64,000 nt of DNA from Hordeum vulgare subsp. vulgare. Lineage: Eukaryota; Streptophyta; Magnoliopsida; Poales; Poaceae. The stretch spans positions 323,403,186-323,467,185 of the forward strand of contig NC_058520.1 in assembly GCF_904849725.1 (NCBI RefSeq), given 5' to 3'. A program made the position numbers and the translations under genes. Of the stretch, positions 59,101 to 64,000 are shown piece after piece (the stretch's first letter is position 1; each line of letters begins with the position of its first letter). The notes beneath the pieces are model-generated. The model was not told the origin of the DNA. It was given only the letters and a program-made list of their open reading frames with translations, and made no database searches.

Positions 59101-60644
59101 AAGTTGAATCTTCATATCGTTCCTCAAGGATTCATTTCTACCCTGGTGGCGAAGCCTACTCTTAAGGATCAAATTATAGCTGGCCAAAAGCGTGACAAGG
59201 GTATATCACGGGTCAAGGAGAATATTTTTAGCGGAAACGCTAAAGAATTTTCCGTGAATGATCAAGGTGAGGTGTTCTTCCAGAATCGTTTAGTGGTTCC
59301 TAAGAACCCACATCTAAGGCAGTTAATCCTTAAAGAGGCTCATGATTCCCCTCTCACCATTCATCCCGGTAGTACTAAGATGTATCAGGACCTACACCAG
59401 AGGTTCTGGTGGACTAGGATGAAGAGAGAAATTGCTGAGTTCGTTGCTAACTGCGACGTTTGTCGTCGAGTTAAGGCAGAACATCAAAGGCCTGCTGGCA
59501 CCCTTCAACCTTTAGCTATTCCTGAATGGAAATGGGATAAAGTTAGCATGGATTTCATTACCGGATTTCCCAAGACCAAGAAAGGAAACAATGCTATCTT
59601 TGTGGTCATTGACCGTCTTTCCAAAGTGGCTCATTTTCTTCTTGTTCGTGAGAGTATAACAGCTAGCCAGCTAGCAGAGTTATATATCTCTCGAATAGTG
59701 TCTCTTCATGGTGTTCCCCTGGAAATTAACTCGGACCGTGGAAGTATCTTTACTTCTCGATTCTGGGAAAGTTTTCAGAATGCCATGGGGACTCACTTAT
59801 CTTTTAGCACTGCTTTCCATCCCCAGTCAAGTGGTCAAGTAGAAAGAGTGAATCAAATCCTAGAAGATATGCTCCGAGCTTGTGTTATTTCGTTCGGTAT
59901 GAATTGGGAGAAGTGCCTTCCATTCGCCGAATTCGCTTATAACAATAGTTATCAATCAAGCTTGGGCAAAGCCCCTTTTGAAGTTCTCTATGGACGAAGA
60001 TGTCGAACACCTCTTAATTGGTCAGAAACCGGAGAGAGGCAACTCTTTGGCCCGGACATGATCCAGGATGCAGAAGAGCAGGTTCGCATTATTCGTGAAA
60101 AGTTGAAAACAGCCCAGTCTCGTCAAAAGAGCCAATATGATCGTCATCATAAGGCTGTGACCTTTGAAGTTGACGAGAAGGCTTATCTTCGGGTTACACC
60201 TTTGAAGGGTACCCATCGTTCGGTATCAAGGGCAAGTTGGCTCCTCGTTACATTGGACCTTTTCGCATTCTTGCCAAACGAGGAGAAGTTGCCTACCAGT
60301 TGGAACTTCCTCCGCATCTTTGCAAAGTTCATGATGTTTTCCACGTCTCGCAACTCAGGCGTTGCTTTTCGGATCCTATCCGTGAAGTGGACCACGAAAC
60401 GCTTGATCTCCAAGATAACCTTTCTTACCGAGAATACCCCATGCGTATTCTTGATCAAGCTGAGCGTACCACTCGACGTCGAAACCTCAAGTTTCTTAAA
60501 GTTCAATGGTCAAATCATTCTGAAAAGGAGGCAACTTGGGAAAGAGAGGATCGTCTCCGACTTGAATATCCTGCGTTATTCCCGACGACTTCTAAATCTC
60601 GGGACGAGATTCTTTTGAGTGGGGGTGAGTTGTCACATCCCTAA
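56155..60644 (+). pseudogene. Chromovirus gag-pol, copy 2 (one nonsense, one frameshift)
   Basis: Domain order and motifs are as in copy 1. The private lesion is TAA at 58900-58902 in the RNase H domain, right after IFTDH, where copy 1 has CAA; the frame reopens at once and continues through integrase (D, D35E motifs intact, canonical STAFHPQ). Copy 1's integrase stop is absent here (CGA). The missing T near 60219 is shared with copy 1, so the integrase C-terminus and chromodomain lie in another frame ending at 60644. In protease, GMDC-M replaces GMDW-I. Upstream ATGs: 56155 and 56173. Confidence 0.93.
60617..60629 (+). other. Polypurine tract, copy 2
   Basis: GAGTGGGGGTGAG, one base before LTR C. 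Confidence 0.85.
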
Positions 60645-63600
60645 ACCTTAAGCTAGATAGCATTGTGCTCATGTCTTCTTTGCATTTGCATCTAAGAAGT
60701 TTCAATAAAAACAACAAAGTGGCAAAGGAAAAACTCAAAACCCTAGCCACCATTTCAATTAAAGGAAATTTCAAACTAGTTCAAAATCAATGAACCCAAA
60801 ATGGCCTCAAGAAATGTTCAAACTTTCTGATAAATCATGAAAGTAAATGAGCATTGGAGAAAACTATTTCCTTGACACTTCAAGCATTTTAAATAAATGC
60901 AAAAGCCACTAGTTTCAAATTTAAAAATTTGAAAACAGAAGCTATAATTTTCCAAAAATGTTGAAAGTCTTGGAAATGAGTGGGGACATTATAACAAATA
61001 TTTCAGGAGGTTTAAAATAGTTTTTACTTTTTGTTTTGGAGCTGAAATAATTAGCAAAGCAATAAATAGCAAAACAGAAAAACAAAAGCAGAAGAAAAAG
61101 GAAAAGACTTACCTGACGCCCACGCCAGGCCCAGCCCATCTCGCCGCTCGTCCCCTTCCCCGCGCCAGTAGGCAGCAAGAGGTGGCCGCCGCCTCCTCCG
61201 GTGCGGCCACGCACCTGCGTGCCTGCCTGGCCGCCGGTTCGCGCTGGCGACGGCGGGGATAAGCTCCCCAGAGCCTCCCCTATCCATTCCCCGCCTCGGT
61301 TCTCCTCCTCCGCCCGGATCCCCTCCTTCTCCCTGCTGCCGCCATTAGAGCCGAGCTCGAGCTCGAGCTGGCCGTTGCCCTGGCCATAGGAACCCCTCCC
61401 CGAGCACGCCATTAGATCCGCCTCGTCGCCCTGGTCGTCTCTGCAGAAGCCGAAGTCCCCTCGAGCCCTGCAATGCCCGCAACGCCGTCGTCTTCTTCCT
61501 CCGGCCGCCGGACCTCTCCCGTCGATTCGTCGCCCCCAGGCCTTCCCCGAGCCGTCTGAGCTCTTCTCTGCACTCCCTGTGAGCATGCGGTGGTTTCCCC
61601 TAAGCTTTTCCCGTCGATCCCCTCCTCTAGCCCTAGTTCCACCGGAGCTCGACGAGCACCGCCGCTGCCGCTCGTCGCTGGTAGCCCTCCGATGTCCAGC
61701 TCGTCCTCCCGTGAGCACCAGAAGCTCCAGGACGACGCGTAGATGCCGTAGCAGCTAAGATCTAAGCGTGGAACCCTCTGATTCAAGCCCCCCGACGATG
61801 CCCGAGCTTCGGCCGCCGCTCCGGCTCGTCGCCGACGCCTCTTCCGGCGACCCTAGCCTCCCTAGTTGGTCCTGCTAGATCGGCCGCTTCGCGAGCTTGC
61901 TGTAGCTGCCATCCGCGTGCGATTTGGTGCTGTGCAGCGCCATCTAGGTCGCCTCCGGCGAGCCCCCCCCCCCCCCGCCGCGGATTTGGTCGCCGGCGAC
62001 CACCCTTCGATGGCCGTCGACGTGGCCGACCATTAGGGCCTAATCGCCCTCCTCTGAGTCGCTGCTAGAGGGCCCCACGCCTGGTCAAACCCCAATTAGG
62101 GGCTGGTCAGCGCTGGATTAGTCCCAGAGAGGCTGACCAGTGGGGCCCCCCTCTCAGGTTTGACCTGCACAGGTCGGCTGACCTGCTGACGTCAGCCTGA
62201 TGCAATAAATGAAATTTCCAGTATAAAAATAATTCAAGAAATTGCTAAAAATTGCAAAAATCATAGAAATTAATCTGTAACTCCAATGAAAATAATTTAT
62301 ATAAGAAAAAGTATCAGACAAATTCAAGGATTCTGATTATGCTATTTTCAACTATGTTTGAAAAAGTTACACAACCCTAAATTGTGAAATAAGGAATAAT
62401 TCAATTCTTTTAATCACTTTATAAATGGAATTTGCAAAAATATCCAAATTTCATTATAAATGCAATGATCACACACTGCCCTAGATGTAAATCAGTACCA
62501 TAACATGACATTTCATGCATGTTAACATTAGGTTGATCTGAGCATCAGGTCGAATCAATTAAACCGGTATCCGGGAATACCCGTTTGAATTGCTATTCGA
62601 ATGTGATTCAAATCAACTCTAAACTTAAAACATCTTGATTATAATAACTTATCACTTGCATTCTCATGCCATGCTCATGCATCATTTTGATTGCACATGA
62701 TTGTTACTCAATGTTGCCGTTCATTTCGGTAGGCTCCGCACCCCCGGATTCCACCGAATATCCGCCCGACGGATATCGTTCCTCCTCTGAGCAACAAGGC
62801 AAGCACCCCTTTTGATCATCCCGATAACACCTATGTTCTTGCTCCTGCACCTATTTAATGCATTAGGATCAAATGCTTCAACTGCTTTTGCCACGATAGT
62901 TGGACCCACTTCCTTTGCATGACTTAACCTTGTCACAGTAAATAGCCGAACCTTGCAACCTAGCATACCTGGTAGTTGCTTGAGCTATGATGTGCCTTAT
63001 CCTGCTATGCATGCTATGCTTAGAGTTGTGTATGGTCTGTCATCTAGGAGATGAACAGAAATGTGGAATGGGTTCGGTGAGCAAAGGTCGTGTGTTGAAC
63101 TTGATTTGGTAAAGGTACCGGTGAAAGGCTGTGTAGGAGTACATGGCGGGTTGTTTCATCGGAACCGTCCTTAGGAACTGAGTTCCGTGTATGTAATCCA
63201 AGACTAGATACTACCACATGCTGGGCCCTGAAATATGACCCCGCTCGGCCTATTAATCGCGTAGTACTCGGTCCAGGAGTTGCAAGTAGTTTCTGGTGTT
63301 TATAGAAATGCTGGAGGCCGTGCATGGTGCTGACCTGAGAGGTGGACCGTGATGCGGTAGGCAGTGGCACGGTGTACCAAGTGGCACCCGGATGGTGGGC
63401 TTGGGAACCCTGCGCACATCGTTTGAGGCCGTGGCGGAAACCTCGGCCGGACTTCCGTACGGGTTACTCTCACATAGGCGATAAACCTGGACTAGATACT
63501 AGTGTGGTTAACGGTCGTGGCCGACTCCCTCGCTGGGCTTCCGCTTGAAGGTTGCCGAGGTGCATGACGTGCACATGGTGATAAGTGGCGGAAGCGTGTG

Positions 63601-64000
63601 TGACGAAGTACACCCCTGCAGGGTTATGATCTATTCGAATAGCCGCGTCCGCGGATATGGACTACTTGGAGACATATGTTGTTCATAGATAATTTCAATG
63701 GCTACTCATAAAATTGTCAAGATAAGCGTGAGTGTCGTCGACGGCATTTCCGTATGGAGACGGAATGATTCCACGATAGTGTATTGTTGTGGTGTTAGTG
63801 GACTCATGTGCGAGAAATCTAGTGGTCAAAACTAATTTCAAAAGCAAGTTGTCTAGCCACGAGTCAAATGCTGGCTTCTCGCATGAAACCCCACAATACC
63901 TTCTTGATACCTTGCATGAGTAGTTAGCCATCCTAAAGTCTTGCTGAGTACCTTCGTACTCATGTTTGCTTAATCATGTTGCAGAGGTTGTTAATGACCC
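60631..64000 (+). repeat. LTR C, truncated by window end
   Basis: First 3370 bp of a third LTR, starting TGTCACATCCC. C14 run at 61963-61976. Whether another interior follows cannot be seen. Confidence 0.95.

Larger units (their letters stand above)
40290..64000 (+). mobile_element. Tandem chromovirus (Tekay/Del-like Gypsy): LTR-interior-LTR-interior-LTR
   Basis: Three LTRs in the same orientation (40290-44457, 50465-54623, 60631-beyond 64000) alternate with two complete interiors of about 6.0 kb. The repeat period is 10,175 then 10,166 bp. Adjacent units share the middle LTR with no intervening sequence or second TSD. Each interior has a PBS, an extra ORF, gag-pol with the order PR-RT-RNase H-INT, a chromodomain and a PPT. 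Gypsy domain order plus a C-terminal chromodomain defines a chromovirus; the 4.2-kb LTRs fit the Tekay/Del lineage. Interiors differ by about 37 substitutions (0.6 percent, hand count). Confidence 0.93.

Overview
The window is intergenic DNA of a large grass genome, most likely a Triticeae species (wheat, barley, rye or Aegilops). The evidence is its content: Angela/BARE-1-type Copia elements whose LTRs begin TGTTGGAAwTATGCCCTAGAGGC, Sabrina/WHAM-like Gypsy LTRs ending in TGATACGTC on the element strand, and a chromovirus with LTRs of about 4.2 kb. I recognise no host gene, rRNA, tRNA gene or CRISPR array. Essentially every base belongs to a retroelement.

Layout. (1) 1-2983: left part of a reverse-strand Gypsy element (gag-protease plus its 5' LTR at 1458-2983), running off the left edge. 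(2) 2984-5722 and 40158-40289: two pieces of one unclassified reverse-strand element with a broken plant-transposon-type ORF, split by (3). (3) 5723-40152: one reverse-strand gag-pro Gypsy element, flanked by the 5-bp duplication CTAAC, into which three further elements inserted. These are (3a) a decayed Angela/BARE-1-type Copia on + at 7445-16355 (TSD CTAAA); (3b) a non-autonomous element on - with 4.18-kb LTRs and no coding capacity at 17077-28212 (TSD ATGGT); and (3c) a young, coding-intact Angela-type Copia on - at 29186-37823 (TSD GATCT, one 1327-aa polyprotein ORF). (4) 40290-64000: a tandem chromovirus (Tekay/Del-like Gypsy) on +, arranged LTR-interior-LTR-interior-LTR, with the third LTR cut by the window edge.

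The relative ages agree with the nesting. By eye the host Gypsy LTRs differ by more than 10 percent, the LTRs of 3b by about 7-8 percent, those of 3a by about 4 percent and those of 3c by about 1 percent. The two chromovirus interiors differ by about 0.6 percent.

The most interesting point is the extra ORF (257 aa) upstream of gag in both chromovirus interiors; its N-terminal part looks like a double-stranded-RNA-binding fold. Each chromovirus gag-pol has one private nonsense codon that the other lacks, and both share a 1-nt frameshift that puts the integrase tail and chromodomain out of frame. All divergences are hand counts and should be recomputed.
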